The notes: generated from the letters alone by a model not told the origin. Shown: positions 18,053 to 27,406, counted from the first letter of the stretch. The stretch: DNA of 64,000 bases from Nocardia transvalensis NBRC 15921 (GCF_000308875.1 NZ_BAGL01000055.1:186001-250000), one strand, 5' to 3'. Program-made: numbers and translations.

Positions 18053-19030
18053 ATGAATCCCACGCTGCACATCCTGACCCGCACGGATCTGGCCGACGTC
18101 GACATCTCGCCCGGCGAGGTCATCGCGCTCGTCGAGGACGGTTATCGGGCCTTCGCCCAGGGTGATTCGCGGTGTCCGACCAAGCTGATGATGCCGATAC
18201 CGGTCGAGGAGCGGGACGCGGTGTCGTACTCCATGCTGGGCTACGACGGATCGCTGCAGCAGGTCGGCTTCAAGACCTCCTACCGGCAGGGCAACGACAG
18301 CGCCGAGAAGTACTACACGACAATCGGTTTGTACGACGACGCCACGGGACTGCCGTTCGCGTACATGGATTGCCAGCGCGTCGGCGCGTCCCGCACCCCG
18401 GCGACCACCGCCCTCATCGCCAAGTACTGCGCCCGGCCGGACGCGACCAGCGCGCTGATGATCGGCACCGGCGTCCAGGGCCGTAATACGCTGCCGTACC
18501 TGCTCAGCGTGCTGCCCGGTCTGCGGGAGTTGCGGCTGTTCGGCACCCATCCCGACGGCATCGCCGAGACGAAGGCCACGCTCTCGCGGTACTTCCCGGA
18601 CCGGGACCTCGACCTGGTCGACGACGTTCCGGCCGCGGTGGCCGACTCCGATATCGTCGTCGCCGCCTCGGGCCGCGCGGCCCATCCGAAGGTGCAGACG
18701 GCCTGGCTGAAACCCGGCGGACTGCTGATCTCGGTCGCCAGCAAGGGCGTCGAGAGCGGGGCCCTGCGCGACGCCGACTACGCGATCGCCACCAGCACAG
18801 GACAATTGGGCGTCACCGGGACACGCCTGGCAGGGCCGGACGGCAAGGTGACGATCCATGCCGAACTCCCCGAGATCGTCGCCGGCCGCGCACCCGGACG
18901 CCGCGACCCGCGGGACCGCGTATTCGCCTTCTCGAGCGGCATGGTGATCACCGATATCCCGGTCGCGCACGCGCTCGCCACCCGTGCCGTGGCGGCCGGG
19001 CGGGGACAGCAGGTGTCGCTGTGGTCGTGA
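18053..19030 (+). CDS. Ornithine cyclodeaminase / SbnB-like dehydrogenase (putative EDDS-type synthesis)
   Basis: A 325-residue OCD/mu-crystallin family NAD(P)-dependent enzyme. It shows the family start LTRTDLADVDISPGEVIALVEDGYRAFAQGDSRCPTK, MMPIP, the substrate region GFKTSYRQGN, the Rossmann motif MIGTGVQGRNTLPYL (about residues 137-151) and the C-terminal VFAFSSGMVITDIPVA. SbnB of this family oxidatively cleaves N-(2-amino-2-carboxyethyl)glutamate; related enzymes run reductive condensations. Here I infer reductive coupling of an aminoethyl-aspartate with oxaloacetate. The ATG at 18053 has CGAGGA at 18041-18046. First enzyme gene of the operon, overlapping the decarboxylase start by 10 nt. 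Confidence 0.85.
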   Translation: MNPTLHILTRTDLADVDISPGEVIALVEDGYRAFAQGDSRCPTKLMMPIPVEERDAVSYSMLGYDGSLQQVGFKTSYRQGNDSAEKYYTTIGLYDDATGLPFAYMDCQRVGASRTPATTALIAKYCARPDATSALMIGTGVQGRNTLPYLLSVLPGLRELRLFGTHPDGIAETKATLSRYFPDRDLDLVDDVPAAVADSDIVVAASGRAAHPKVQTAWLKPGGLLISVASKGVESGALRDADYAIATSTGQLGVTGTRLAGPDGKVTIHAELPEIVAGRAPGRRDPRDRVFAFSSGMVITDIPVAHALATRAVAAGRGQQVSLWS

Positions 19031-20355
19031 ATACCATCGCGCTGCCCGCCCTGGAAAAGCCTTGGGCACAGGAGGTCCGGACGGATCCGCGGCTGCTGTT
19101 CGATATCGCGCACGCCGTCGGCGGGCCGTTCCACGTCGTGTATCCCGAGCAGTTCGCCGACAATCTGCGCGCGTTTCAAGCGGTGCTCGACGGACGCGGG
19201 CTGCACGGGCAGGTGTATTTCGGCAAGAAGGCGAACAAGGCCGGATGCTGGCTGCCGCGGGTCGCCGAACTCGGCGGCGCGGTGGATGTCGCCAGCGCGC
19301 CGGAGCTGGTCCACGCACTCGCCCACGGCATCCGGGGCCGCGATATCGGGGTCACCGGCGCCGCCAAGAGCGAGGAACTGCTCTGGCTGGCGGTCCGGCA
19401 CGAATGCCTGATCGCCGTCGACGCGCTCGACGAACTGGACCGGATCGCCGCACTCGCCCGCGCCGACGGGCCCGCTCGCATCCTGCTGCGGGTCCTGCCG
19501 CCGGGCGCGCCGCACAGCCGTTTCGGCCTGTCCCCCGGCGATCTGCACCAGGCCCTGATCCGCTGTGCGACGCTGCGCGACCACCTCGACATGACGGGAT
19601 TCTCCTTCCACCTGGACGGCTACGCCGTCGCTCCCCGCGCCCAATTATGCTGGGGGATGGTCGAATTCGTCGCCAAGGCGCGCGCGGCGGGCCTCGCGGC
19701 GCGGGCCATATCCCTGGGCGGCGGGTTCGCGTGCCGCTATCTCGCCGACGAGGACTGGGAAGCGTTCACCCGGGACCGCACCGCCGACTGGTTCCACGCC
19801 GGGAAGACATTCGACAAGTTCTATCCGTACGCCCAGGGCCCGACCGGTGCGGCCATGCTCGACGCCGTCCTGGCCACCGAGTTCGACGGGGTCCCGCTGG
19901 CCCGGCAGCTGCGCGACAACGACATCCGGCTGTTCCTGGAGCCCGGCCGGTCGCTGCTCATCGACGCCGGATTCAGTGTCTTCCCGGTCCAGGGGTTCAA
20001 GCGCAACGACGACCACGGCATCACCACGGTCGGGGGCCTGAGCATGAGCGTGTCCGAGCAGTGGAAGGGCAGCGAATTCCTGCCCGATCCGATTCTGCTG
20101 CCGCGCAATCCCGCACCGGAATCGCGGCCGATCGCCTCGTGTGTGGGCGGGGCCAGCTGCATGGAGTACGACGTGCTCACCTGGCGCAAGATCCGGTTCC
20201 CGCAGCCGCCCGCGGCCGGTGACCTGCTGATCTATCCGAACACCGCCGGCTACCAGATGGACAAGAACGAGAGCGAGTTCCATCAGCTGCCGCTGCCGCC
20301 GAAGGTCGTGGTCACGCGGGCGGACGGGCGGTGGCAGTGGAGTCTCGACCGATGA
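19021..20355 (+). CDS. Group IV PLP-dependent decarboxylase (SbnH/LysA-like)
   Basis: A 444-residue alanine-racemase-fold decarboxylase. PLP lysine lies in VYFGKKANKAGCW (about residue 69). FSFHLDG (about 196), LGGGFACRY, the phosphate-binding LEPGRSLLIDAG (about 308) and GGASCMEYDVL (about 377, the Cys of the second-subunit active-site motif) follow the DAP/siderophore decarboxylase pattern. SbnH decarboxylates a citryl-diaminopropionate intermediate in staphyloferrin B synthesis; here the likely substrate is N-(2-amino-2-carboxyethyl)aspartate. The GTG at 19021 has GCAGG 7 nt upstream; a GTG at 19027 overlapping the previous stop is an alternative. Confidence 0.85.
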   Translation: MVVNTIALPALEKPWAQEVRTDPRLLFDIAHAVGGPFHVVYPEQFADNLRAFQAVLDGRGLHGQVYFGKKANKAGCWLPRVAELGGAVDVASAPELVHALAHGIRGRDIGVTGAAKSEELLWLAVRHECLIAVDALDELDRIAALARADGPARILLRVLPPGAPHSRFGLSPGDLHQALIRCATLRDHLDMTGFSFHLDGYAVAPRAQLCWGMVEFVAKARAAGLAARAISLGGGFACRYLADEDWEAFTRDRTADWFHAGKTFDKFYPYAQGPTGAAMLDAVLATEFDGVPLARQLRDNDIRLFLEPGRSLLIDAGFSVFPVQGFKRNDDHGITTVGGLSMSVSEQWKGSEFLPDPILLPRNPAPESRPIASCVGGASCMEYDVLTWRKIRFPQPPAAGDLLIYPNTAGYQMDKNESEFHQLPLPPKVVVTRADGRWQWSLDR

Positions 20356-21419
20356 CCGCCACGCTCGCGCGCCGCCGCGGGCGCATCGTGCGCCGCGCCT
20401 CCGAGCTGATCGGGCGCACGCCGCTGTTCGAGCTGACCCGCACGGGCACCGGTACCCGGCTGCTGCTGAAACTCGAGCAGTTCAACCCCACCGGGTCGGC
20501 CAAGGTGCGCATGGCGAGGGAGATGGTGCTGCACGCGGAGCGCGCCGGGCTGCTGCGGCCCGGCGGCCACATCGTCGAGCCGACCTCGGGCAATACCGGG
20601 ACCGGGCTGGCGCTCGTCGCGCTCGAACGCGGCTATACGTTCACCGCCGTGGTCGACGGTCACGCCGCCCGCGACAAACTCCGGGCGATGAGGGCCCTGG
20701 GTGCGCGGCTGGTGTTCGTCGACGGCGGCGACGGCGGGCCGAGTACGGTCGCGCGGCGGCGCAAGGCCGCCGAGATCGCCGCGGCCACCGGCGCGTACTG
20801 GCCCGACCAACACAACAACCCGGGCAACGGCGCCGGTTACCGGGATCTGGCCGCTGAACTGCGCGCCGATCTGGATACCGATGTCGACTGGCTGATCGGC
20901 GCGGTCGGCACCGGCGGCTCGCTGTGCGGGACGGTCGGCGAATTACGCCGCCACGGCTCGCGAGTGCGCACGATCGGCGTCGAACCCGCCGGATCCATCA
21001 TCTTCGGCGGGGCCGGGAGTCCGTACTGGCAGAGCGGCGCGGGCAGCCCGGCCGGATTCGAGGTGGGACGCAATGTCGACTACCGCCACATCGACGAGGG
21101 CTGCAAGGTGGCCGATGCCGACGCGTTCGCCACCGCGCGCGTCGTGGCCCGGCGCACCGGGCTGCTGCTCGGCGGAACCGCCGGGGCCGCCATTCATACC
21201 GCCCTGCACCGGCTGCTGCGCGTTCCGCGCGGGGGCACCGTGGTGGTGCTGGCGTGCGACGCCGGGGAGAAGTATCTGGATTCGGTCTACGACGACGCCT
21301 GGCTGCTGGAGCGCGGCCTGCTCGATCATCTCGCGCACCAGCGCATCGCGCGCCTGCTCGCCGCCTACGACGATTCGGTCGGCCTCGCCGCGACCGACCT
21401 GGAACGCACCGGAACATGA
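20352..21419 (+). CDS. Cysteine synthase / SbnA-like PLP enzyme
   Basis: A 355-residue fold-type II PLP enzyme. PLP lysine lies in NPTGSAKVRMA (about residue 51), the substrate loop is EPTSGNTG (about 76-83), and the phosphate-binding loop is GAVGTGGSLCGT (about 182). SbnA uses O-phosphoserine and an amino-acid amine (glutamate) in a beta-replacement; the same chemistry with aspartate would give the first EDDS intermediate. GSAKVR instead of the common GSxKDR separates it from housekeeping CysK. The ATG overlaps the decarboxylase stop (ATGA), implying translational coupling. Confidence 0.85.
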   Translation: MTATLARRRGRIVRRASELIGRTPLFELTRTGTGTRLLLKLEQFNPTGSAKVRMAREMVLHAERAGLLRPGGHIVEPTSGNTGTGLALVALERGYTFTAVVDGHAARDKLRAMRALGARLVFVDGGDGGPSTVARRRKAAEIAAATGAYWPDQHNNPGNGAGYRDLAAELRADLDTDVDWLIGAVGTGGSLCGTVGELRRHGSRVRTIGVEPAGSIIFGGAGSPYWQSGAGSPAGFEVGRNVDYRHIDEGCKVADADAFATARVVARRTGLLLGGTAGAAIHTALHRLLRVPRGGTVVVLACDAGEKYLDSVYDDAWLLERGLLDHLAHQRIARLLAAYDDSVGLAATDLERTGT

Positions 21420-22840
21420 GGACGCACATGACGATTCGCTGGGCCGGCCATCGCGCCATCCTGGCCGCGGCCGGGCCGATCATCGGCATCCAGCTCGCCC
21501 AGATCGCCTTGACCACAGTCGATCTCGCCATGATGGGGTTGATCGGGGTCGCCGCCGTAGCGGCCGGTGGTCTGGCTTTGCTGCTGTACAACCAGATTCG
21601 GACAATGTGCGTCGGAATGGTCACGGGCATCGGCAATATGGTGTCGGGCGCGGTCGGGCAGGCCGAGAAGCGCGGCGGCGGTGACGAACTCGACGCGACC
21701 GCGCGCGCCGAGATCCGCGGTTACGTGCGGGCCGGGCTGGCCGTCGCGACGCTGGTCTCGCTGGCGGGCGGGGCGATCCTGATCGGGATCGGGTATCTGC
21801 TCGGCGTGCTGGGCCAGCGCCCGGAGGTGGTGTCGGCGGCGCGCTCGATCATCTGGACGCTCGCGCCCGGGCTCGTGCCCATGCTGTGGCTGAACGTGTT
21901 GCGGCAGTTCGCGGTCGGCATGCGCCGGGCGGGATCGCTGATGCGGGTGACGATCCTGTCGATCGGCGTCAACGCCCTCCTCGACGCCGCGTTCATCTAC
22001 GGCTGGGCGGGTCTGCCACGGCTGGGGCTGGCGGGTATCGGGCTGGCCACCACCCTCGTCCAGCTGTGGACCTGCGGCGTCTACCTGAACTCCGTGCGGC
22101 GGGACCCGCTGCTGGGCGGGCTGCTGTCGCTGCGGGCCTGGCGGGCCGACGCCGCGACGGTGCGCGGGATCGTCACGATGGGCACCCCGATTTCGCTCAC
22201 CTACGGTTCGGAGGCCGCGATCACCTCCGTCGCGACCCTGATGATGGGCGGATTCGGGCCGGTGCCCCTGGCGGCGAGCAATATCGTGAACAACCTCGCC
22301 CAGATCGTCTACCAGTTCACTATCGGCCTGTCCCAGGGCTCCTCGATTCTGGTGAGCCGCGTGGTCGGGCGTGGCGACCGCGGGGCCGCGCGCGGGATCG
22401 CCCGGCGCACGTTCACCCTCGCCTTCACCTTCATGACCGTCGTCGGCCTGGTGTACATCGCCGCACCGGACGCGGTGCTCGCCCCGTTCCTGCGCGACCG
22501 GCACGACGACGCCGCGGTCGCCGCCGCGGCCGCGACCCTGCTCTGGTTCGCCATCGTCCACCAGTACTGCAAGGGCGCCCAGAATCTCTGTATCGGCCTG
22601 CTGCGCGGACTCGGGAACACCAAGGCGGGTATGCAGAACACTCTCATCGGCTACTTCGCCGTCGGCATCCCGGCCATGGCCCTCTTCGGCTACGCCCTGT
22701 CCTGGCACGGCCCGGGTGTCTGGCTGGGCCTGTGCCTCGGCTTCGCCACCACCGCGGCCCTCGCCTACCGCACCTTCCACCGGGAATCGACGATCCCCCT
22801 ACCAGCGACTGTGCATCCGAACCCCGCCTCCACCAAGTGA
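21416..22840 (+). CDS. MATE-family efflux protein
   Basis: A 474-residue polytopic protein with about 12 hydrophobic segments in two halves. AAGPIIGIQLAQIALTTVDLAMMGLIG is the MATE/NorM opening helix, and the second half starts TMGTPISLTYGSEAAITSVATLMMG. These antiporters export cationic drugs and natural products. As the last gene of the operon, starting with a 4-nt ATGA overlap, it is the obvious exporter for the product made by the three preceding enzymes. ATG at 21416; a second ATG lies four codons on. Confidence 0.88.
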   Translation: MRTHMTIRWAGHRAILAAAGPIIGIQLAQIALTTVDLAMMGLIGVAAVAAGGLALLLYNQIRTMCVGMVTGIGNMVSGAVGQAEKRGGGDELDATARAEIRGYVRAGLAVATLVSLAGGAILIGIGYLLGVLGQRPEVVSAARSIIWTLAPGLVPMLWLNVLRQFAVGMRRAGSLMRVTILSIGVNALLDAAFIYGWAGLPRLGLAGIGLATTLVQLWTCGVYLNSVRRDPLLGGLLSLRAWRADAATVRGIVTMGTPISLTYGSEAAITSVATLMMGGFGPVPLAASNIVNNLAQIVYQFTIGLSQGSSILVSRVVGRGDRGAARGIARRTFTLAFTFMTVVGLVYIAAPDAVLAPFLRDRHDDAAVAAAAATLLWFAIVHQYCKGAQNLCIGLLRGLGNTKAGMQNTLIGYFAVGIPAMALFGYALSWHGPGVWLGLCLGFATTAALAYRTFHRESTIPLPATVHPNPASTK

Positions 22841-22942
22841 ATTCGCCCGCCCGGGCCATCCGTCACCCGGGACGTGCCCGGCACGATCCTCGATCCCGGC
22901 GCGCTCGGCACGTTCGGTCCCTATGGCGGGCGCGGCCGCCGG

Positions 22943-22948
22943 TAGGAT
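22943..22948 (+). promoter_or_regulatory. -10 box (TAGGAT), leaderless start
   Basis: TAGGAT ends 6 nt before the ATG at 22955, so the lipoprotein gene has its own promoter separate from the Zur-type operon. Confidence 0.5.
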
Positions 22949-22954
22949 CGCGGC

Positions 22955-23731
22955 ATGTCGGCGACGCTGCGTCTCGTTCCGGTCCTGGCCGTGCTCGGAC
23001 TGGCGGTCGCCTGTTCCTCCGGCGGCGACGAGGCGCCCGGCCCCACGCCGATGGGACGCACCTTCGTATCGACCAAGGTGGAGGGCACCCCGATCCCGGG
23101 CGGCGGCCCACTCCAGCTCAGCTTCGCGGACGGGCGGGTATCGGCCAACTCGGGCTGTAATACCGGCAGCGGCCCGGTGTCGTTCGACGGTGACGTGCTG
23201 CGGGTGACGGGCATGGCGACCACGCTGATGGCCTGTCCGGACGGCCGCGCCGGGGCCGACGGCTGGCAGACCGAACTGTTGCAGTCGGGCCCTCGGTGGA
23301 CCCTCGACGCCGATACGCTGACGGTCACCTCCGACGATGCCACCGTCACCCTGCTCGACAAGAAGGTCGCTCAGCCCGACCGGCCGCTGACCGGCACCGA
23401 CTGGGTGGTCACCGCGCTGCTGCGGCCCGAGGGCCAGGTGCGGTCGGCGACGCTCGAGGAGGTCCAGCCGACCCTCACCCTCGCCCCCGACGGCAAGGTG
23501 ACCGGCAGCGCCGGATGCAACCGGATGACGGGCAGCGCCGAGATCGCCGGCGGCGACGTCACCTTCCACGACATCGCCACCACCCGGATGGCCTGCCCGC
23601 CCGAGGTCATGGAGGTCGAGCAACAGGTCCTCGAGGCGCTGGACGGCAAGACCACCACCACGATCGACGCCGACACACTCACACTGCGCAATTCGGGCAA
23701 CAATACGGGGCTGGTTCTCCGGGCACGGTGA
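22955..23731 (+). CDS. Lipoprotein with two META (HslJ-like) domains
   Basis: A 258-residue predicted lipoprotein. The signal peptide MSATLRLVPVLAVLGLAVACSSGG has a lipobox (LAVAC, Cys at about residue 20). Two META domains follow (about 33-135 and 145-255), each with the landmark pairs SGCN...MACP: SANSGCNTGSG/TTLMACP and GSAGCNRMTG/TTRMACP. META/HslJ proteins are linked to stress or motility in some bacteria; role here unknown. Its stop overlaps by 4 nt (GTGA) the E1-type gene, so the two are probably co-expressed. Confidence 0.85.
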   Translation: MSATLRLVPVLAVLGLAVACSSGGDEAPGPTPMGRTFVSTKVEGTPIPGGGPLQLSFADGRVSANSGCNTGSGPVSFDGDVLRVTGMATTLMACPDGRAGADGWQTELLQSGPRWTLDADTLTVTSDDATVTLLDKKVAQPDRPLTGTDWVVTALLRPEGQVRSATLEEVQPTLTLAPDGKVTGSAGCNRMTGSAEIAGGDVTFHDIATTRMACPPEVMEVEQQVLEALDGKTTTTIDADTLTLRNSGNNTGLVLRAR

Positions 23732-26148
23732 GTACGGCCATCATGGGTGAGATGAGCAACGAACGGGAAGCGGACCTGGATCGGCGGCTGCGCGCGACGG
23801 TGACGGCGGCGCAGCCCGGAACCCGCTGCGCCCCGGACGAACCCGTCCAGAAGGGTTATCCGTATACGGCGGCCGACTGCCTCGAGTACTTCGACGCGCA
23901 GGCGACCAGCCGGCACCTCGATCTCGCCGCGCGCAGGCTGACCGCGGCCGGTCGCGGGTACTACAGCATCGGCTCGGCCGGGCACGAGGGCGACGTCGCG
24001 GTGTCGGCCGCGCTGCGCGTCTCGGATCCCGCACTGCTGCACTATCGTTCGGGCGCGTTCTTCGTTCATCGCAGCCGCCGGGTGCCCGACGCGGATCCGG
24101 TGCGCGACGTCCTGCTGGGCGTCGTCGCCGCGGCCTCGGACCCGATTTCCGGTGGGCGGCACAAGGTTTTCGGCAGTAAGCCCGCCGCGGTCATTCCGAT
24201 GACCTCCACCATCGCCTCGCACGTGCCGCGCGCGGTGGGGCTGGCGTTCGCGCTGGACCGCGCCGGACGGCTCGGCCGGTTCACGGAGTGGCCGTCGGAT
24301 GCGGTGGTGCTGTGCAGTTTCGGCGATGCCTCCGCCAACCATTCCACCGCCGCCGGGGCGATCAATGCCGCGATACACACCGCGCACCAGCGGATCCCGA
24401 TGCCGGTGCTGTTCGTGTGCGAGGACAACGGCATCGGTATCAGCGTCCCCACCCCGCCGGAGTGGATCGAGCACGCGTACGGCTCCCGGCCGGGCATGCG
24501 GTATTTCAGCGCGGACGGCTGCAATCTCCTCCAGGCGCTGTCGGTCGCGGAGCTGGCGGTGGAGTGGGTGCGCGAGCAGCGCGAGCCGGCGTTTCTGCGG
24601 CTGCGCACGGTGCGGCTGCTGGGTCACGCCGGATCCGATGTCGAGACGTCCTACCGCCGGGCCGCCGACGTCTCCGGCGATCTCGCGCGCGACCCGCTCA
24701 CCGCGACCGCCCGCCTCCTGGTCACCGCCGGCGTCGCCGACGCCGCCGAGGTGCTCGCCCGCTACGACGCCATCGGCGACCACGTCGCCGAGGTCGCCGA
24801 GAGTGTCGCGCACGAACCGAAACTCACCTCGCCCGCCGCCGTGACCGCGCCCCTGGCCCCCGCCCGGCCCGACCGGGTGCGCGCCGATGTGCGGCGCACC
24901 GGCCATCTCCCCGACGGTCTACCCGAAACGGGAATCCCCGCGACCGTTCGCACGACGGATCGGATGAGCACCACGGCCGCCGTCACAGGCTCGGTGCCCG
25001 CGGCCGAGACGCACGGCTCACCCGGGCCCGGTATCACGCAGAACACGGGCGCGGTGCCGATCGCCGACGAGGCATCCGGTCGCGACGGCGTCGCCACACC
25101 GGCCGATTCGGGGAACGAAGCCGAGGCGAGTCCGGCGACGCTGGCGCAGGCGATCAACCGGACGCTGTCGGAGTTGCTGGAGCGGGACGACGACGTTCTG
25201 GTGTTCGGCGAGGATGTCGGCCGCAAGGGCGGTGTCTACGGGGTCACGAAGGGATTGCAGCGAGTCCACGGGGCCCGCCGTGTCTTCGACACCTTGCTGG
25301 ACGAGCAGAGCGTGCTCGGCACCGCCCTCGGCGCGGGGCTGGCCGGATTCGTGCCGATTCCGGAGATCCAATATCTCGCCTACCTGCACAATGCGCTCGA
25401 CCAGATCCGAGGCGAGGCGGCCACGCTGCAGTTCTTCGCGACCGGGCAGTACCGCAATCCGCTCGTCGCGCGGATCGCCGCCTACGCCTACCAGAAGGGG
25501 TTCGGCGGGCATTTCCACAACGACAATTCCGTTGCGGCACTGCGGGATATCCCCGGCGTGGTGGTCGCCTCCCCCGCCCGCGCCGACGACGCGGCCGCCA
25601 TGCTGCGCACCTGCGTCTCCGCGGCGCGGGTGGACGGCCGGGTGTGCATCGTTCTCGAGCCGATCGCGCTGTACCACACCCGCGATCTGTACCGGCCCGG
25701 CGACGACGGCTGGCTGGCCCCGGTCACCGGAGAACCGGTGGATATCGGGCAGGCCCGAATCTACGGCGACGGAACCGATCTCACCATCGTCACCTTCGCC
25801 AACGGCGTGCCCATGAGCCTGCGCGCCGCGGAGCGGTTGTCCGAGCGGGGAATTCGCGCCCGCGTACTCGACCTACGCTGGCTCGCACCGCTGCCCGAGG
25901 ACGACCTGCTACACCATGCCCGGGCCACCGGCCGCGTCCTGGTCGCCGACGAGACCCGGCGCTCGGGCGGCGTGTCCGAATCCGTCTGCGCCGCACTGCT
26001 CGACGCCGGATTCGACGGCCGCATCGCGCGCGTCACCAGCGCCGACAGTTTCGTCCCCCTCGGCCCGGCCACCGGTACCGTCCTGCTCGACGAGGCCGCG
26101 ATCGTCACCGCGGCCGAGAAACTCGCCGAATTCTCCGTCAGCGGGTGA
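23728..26148 (+). CDS. Fused alpha-beta E1 component of a 2-oxoacid dehydrogenase (ThDP-dependent)
   Basis: An 806-residue single polypeptide carrying both E1 subunits. The alpha-like half (to about residue 370) has YYSIGSAGHEGDVA and the ThDP-diphosphate motif GDASANHSTAAGAIN...CEDNGIGIS (about 198-235). A low-complexity linker of about 100 residues follows. The beta-like half (from about 469) has VFGEDVGRKGGVYGVTKGL, DTLLDEQSVLGTALGAGLAG and FGGHFHNDNS. Such E1s decarboxylate pyruvate or branched-chain 2-oxoacids, but no E2 or E3 gene is nearby. The start is uncertain: the GTG at 23728 overlaps the previous stop, and ATGs follow at 23743 and 23752. The 3' end overlaps the convergent P450 by 11 nt. 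Confidence 0.85.
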   Translation: MSTAIMGEMSNEREADLDRRLRATVTAAQPGTRCAPDEPVQKGYPYTAADCLEYFDAQATSRHLDLAARRLTAAGRGYYSIGSAGHEGDVAVSAALRVSDPALLHYRSGAFFVHRSRRVPDADPVRDVLLGVVAAASDPISGGRHKVFGSKPAAVIPMTSTIASHVPRAVGLAFALDRAGRLGRFTEWPSDAVVLCSFGDASANHSTAAGAINAAIHTAHQRIPMPVLFVCEDNGIGISVPTPPEWIEHAYGSRPGMRYFSADGCNLLQALSVAELAVEWVREQREPAFLRLRTVRLLGHAGSDVETSYRRAADVSGDLARDPLTATARLLVTAGVADAAEVLARYDAIGDHVAEVAESVAHEPKLTSPAAVTAPLAPARPDRVRADVRRTGHLPDGLPETGIPATVRTTDRMSTTAAVTGSVPAAETHGSPGPGITQNTGAVPIADEASGRDGVATPADSGNEAEASPATLAQAINRTLSELLERDDDVLVFGEDVGRKGGVYGVTKGLQRVHGARRVFDTLLDEQSVLGTALGAGLAGFVPIPEIQYLAYLHNALDQIRGEAATLQFFATGQYRNPLVARIAAYAYQKGFGGHFHNDNSVAALRDIPGVVVASPARADDAAAMLRTCVSAARVDGRVCIVLEPIALYHTRDLYRPGDDGWLAPVTGEPVDIGQARIYGDGTDLTIVTFANGVPMSLRAAERLSERGIRARVLDLRWLAPLPEDDLLHHARATGRVLVADETRRSGGVSESVCAALLDAGFDGRIARVTSADSFVPLGPATGTVLLDEAAIVTAAEKLAEFSVSG

Positions 26149-27316
26149 CGACGCTGGTCGGCAGCGCGGCGAAGCCCCGGTTGTTCGAGGAGTGGATACG
26201 GCGCAGCCCGGCGGTATCGATGTCGTAATCGGCCACCCGCGCGGAGATCTCCTGGAGCGCGACGCGCAACTCCAGCAGGCCCAGGTTCGAGCCCAGGCAG
26301 TGGTGGCGGCCGCTGCCGAAGACCAGCGACGCCCCGGTGTCGCGGTCCAGGTCGAGGGTGTCGGGATTCGAGAAGACCTCGGCGTCGCGGTTGGCGGAAC
26401 CGGTGAGCAGCAGCATGCGGGCCCCGGCGGGGATGCGCACGCCGTGCAACTCGATCTCCTCGGTCGTGGTCCGCAGGTTGGACTGGGTGGCGGGGTCGTA
26501 GCGCATCCCCTCGGCGATCCAGTCGTCGATGCGGCCGTCGAGGGCCTGGCGGCGTTGCGACGGGAACTCCCACGCCGCGTGCCAGAGGTTGCCCAGGGTC
26601 AGCATGGCCGTCTCGACACCGGCGCCGATCAGCAGGATCAGCACGCCCACGATCTCCTCGGGCGTCAGCCGATCGTCGTCGTCGGCCGCGTCGAGCAGCG
26701 CCGACAGCAGGTCGTCGCCGCGGTGGCGGCTGCGCTCCACCGTCAGCTCGGTGTAGTAGCCGACCAGGGCGCCGATCGCCTGCATGGCCTCCGGCCGCAG
26801 ATCGGTCGACTCCTCGTCGGTGTACATGATCTCCATGCCCAGTTTGCGCAGCATGTCGCGGTCGGCGGCCGGGACGCCGACCAGTTCGGCGATCACCTCG
26901 GTCGGATACGGGCCCGCGAACTCGGCCACCAGGTCGAAGTCGCCGCGGGCCAGCATCGGCTCCAGCAGGCCGCGGGCGATCTCGCGTAGTCGCGGCTCCA
27001 GCGCCTGCACCCGGCGCGCGGTGAATGCCCGCGTGACCAGGCCGCGGACCCGGGTGTGCTTGGGCGGGTCCATCGCGACGAAGGAAAAGAACTGCTCGGC
27101 CTGCGGACCCCAGAAGGCGGGCTCCATGCGCAGCCCGTTCGCACTCGAGAATCGGTCCGAATCGCGCAGCGCCGCAAGGACATCCGCGTGCCGGGAGAGG
27201 GCCCAGAAATCGTCGGTCTCGTTGCGGAAGACCGGGGCGTGCGCGCGCAGCCGCTCGTAGTACGGATACGGGTCGGCGTGGACCTCGAAATCATAGGGGC
27301 TGTACTGCAATTGCAT
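26138..27316 (-). CDS. Cytochrome P450
   Basis: A 392-residue bacterial class I P450. The heme-thiolate motif FGSGRHHCLG (Cys about residue 340), the I-helix IGAGVETAMLTLGN (about 229-242) with Glu-Thr where AG(D/E)T is expected, the ExxR of EGMRYDP, and the C-helix MDPPKHTRVRGLVTRAFT are all visible. No ferredoxin or reductase gene is adjacent. An SD (GGAAGG) lies 8 nt before the ATG. Resembles actinobacterial CYPs of natural-product or steroid/fatty-acid hydroxylation, but the substrate cannot be inferred. Confidence 0.93.
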   Translation of the reverse strand: MQLQYSPYDFEVHADPYPYYERLRAHAPVFRNETDDFWALSRHADVLAALRDSDRFSSANGLRMEPAFWGPQAEQFFSFVAMDPPKHTRVRGLVTRAFTARRVQALEPRLREIARGLLEPMLARGDFDLVAEFAGPYPTEVIAELVGVPAADRDMLRKLGMEIMYTDEESTDLRPEAMQAIGALVGYYTELTVERSRHRGDDLLSALLDAADDDDRLTPEEIVGVLILLIGAGVETAMLTLGNLWHAAWEFPSQRRQALDGRIDDWIAEGMRYDPATQSNLRTTTEEIELHGVRIPAGARMLLLTGSANRDAEVFSNPDTLDLDRDTGASLVFGSGRHHCLGSNLGLLELRVALQEISARVADYDIDTAGLRRIHSSNNRGFAALPTSVVTR

Positions 27317-27406
27317 GGCAAGCCTTCCGGACGGTGCGACGGGTCGCTACCGGTTCTCACGCTGCGAGCTGACATGATCACAGTAGTCGAGAGGAAGGAC
27401 ACCGGC

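Noticed and set aside
18053..22840. Complete staphyloferrin B-like siderophore cluster
   Set aside because: SbnA/SbnB/SbnH-type enzymes are present, but there are no NIS synthetases or citrate synthase-like genes nearby, so a citrate-based siderophore is not supported.
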